Source: Bacteroidales bacterium
Lineage (GTDB): Bacteria; Bacteroidota; Bacteroidia; Bacteroidales; P3
Length of the DNA: 50,093 nucleotides
Assembly (NCBI GenBank): GCA_017645585.1
Contig: JAGCOF010000057.1
Location: forward strand, 1 to 50,093
Direction of reading: 5' to 3'
Shown here: in pieces, positions 49,627 through 50,093 of the stretch
How positions within the stretch are numbered: the first letter of the stretch is position 1
Layout: each line of letters begins with the position of its first letter
Notes under the pieces: generated by a model
What the model was told of the DNA's origin: nothing
Seen by the model: only the letters and a program-made list of their open reading frames with translations
The model's database searches: none
Translations under genes and position numbers: made by a program

Positions 49627-50019
49627 ATGGCAGTTAAATCTATGCTCCGCGTCCGCATGAGCGCCAAGGACGCCCACTACGGTGGAAATCTGGTCGACGG
49701 CGCCCACATGCTTCACCTCTTTGGCGACGTGGCCACCGAACTCCTTATCATCCAGGACGGCGACGAAGGCCTGTTTTGCGCCTACGACATGGTCGAGTTC
49801 AAGGCCCCCGTCTACGCCGGCGACTATATCGAGGCCTACGGCGAAATCACCCACGTTGGCAACACCAGCCGCAAGATGAGCTTCGAGGCCTACAAGGTCA
49901 TCAAGACCCGCCCCGACATCAGCGACAGCGCCGCCGACGTGCTGGAGGAGAAAATCCTCGTTTGCCGCGCCACCGGCACCTGCGTCACCCCGAAGCAGTG
50001 CCAGCGCAAGAACCAATAG
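49627..50019 (+). CDS. kal: 3-aminobutyryl-CoA ammonia-lyase (lysine fermentation)
   Basis: A 130-residue hotdog-fold protein: [55 protein letters not shown] and [16 protein letters not shown] recall this as the Kal pattern of Fusobacterium and Porphyromonas. It removes ammonia from 3-aminobutyryl-CoA to give crotonyl-CoA. It is 13 bases after the CoA-transferase A gene, consistent with an operon. A generic thioesterase is the alternative, less likely given the neighbour. Confidence 0.85.
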   Translation: MAVKSMLRVRMSAKDAHYGGNLVDGAHMLHLFGDVATELLIIQDGDEGLFCAYDMVEFKAPVYAGDYIEAYGEITHVGNTSRKMSFEAYKVIKTRPDISDSAADVLEEKILVCRATGTCVTPKQCQRKNQ

Positions 50020-50042
50020 TCCGCCCCAACTCCTGCGTTTCG

Positions 50043-50079
50043 ACGGTTGTTCTACGGCCGTTCTTTGGTCGTTCTTTGG
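50043..50079. repeat. 11-base tandem repeat at right edge
   Basis: Units ACGGTTGTTCT, ACGGCCGTTCT and TTGGTCGTTCT, then TTGGA. The NCGTTCT core is the same as in the left arm at 17988-18031. An inverted partner would be expected to the right, outside the window. No gene is seen from 50020 to 50093. Confidence 0.75.
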
Positions 50080-50093
50080 AAAAAAGCAAAGAA

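Overview
The window reads as chromosome of a Bacteroidales bacterium, probably an uncultured gut-type lineage. The evidence is promoters of the Bacteroidota type (TAnnTTTG about 19-20 bases from TTTG), families largely confined to this phylum (DUF4175-like, DUF5606-like, DUF6266-like, WbqC-like, PorT-like barrels), many SPII lipoproteins, NAD-dependent PyrK/PyrD, and lysine-fermentation genes at the right edge. No transposase, integrase, phage gene, CRISPR array or reverse transcriptase is visible.

Layout. 1-540 is gene-free but highly patterned: a 7-base tandem repeat, an 11-base tandem repeat that turns head-to-head, and a branched inverted-repeat structure. 541-2230 is a tightly overlapping ECF sigma factor / membrane protein / membrane protein / lipoprotein cluster. 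2231-5890 is an AT-richer lipoprotein island with a tandem duplication, a 15-codon remnant of a third copy, and two copies of a structured intergenic element. 6102-12505 is a housekeeping block (DUF4175-like coiled-coil protein, HATPase, ybeY, mnmG). 12531-17963, minus strand, holds WbqC-like, a small acidic protein, MntP-like, rsmA, a TPR protein, two tRNA-Lys and DUF6266-like. 18242-30113 is mostly minus: U32 peptidase, aroB (plus), a thioredoxin-fold protein, aspartate kinase, smpB, a YD-repeat-like protein, dus, and a YolD-like/Y-family polymerase pair. 30251-40527, plus strand: cdd, ppiD, degenerate M23 protein, dxr, rseP, lptF/G, pyrK, pyrD and a BadF-type kinase. 40578-46512 holds a beta-barrel protein, DUF5606-like, lipoprotein, metG and a Ser/Arg/Gly-rich secreted protein. 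46579-48827, minus: aminotransferase, gtrA and a secreted protein. 48966-50019 holds a CoA-transferase A subunit and 3-aminobutyryl-CoA ammonia-lyase.

The most unusual feature is a family of short tandem repeats of exactly 7 bases scattered over at least eleven places. Eight of these lie inside the reading frames of six otherwise conserved genes (the DUF4175-like gene twice, aroB twice, lysC, dus, the BadF-type kinase, metG) without breaking them. A second family of exactly 11 bases is seen only between genes and tends to be followed by an inverted partner. These two families, the duplicated structured element in the lipoprotein island, and the lipoprotein island itself are the best candidates for something undescribed.
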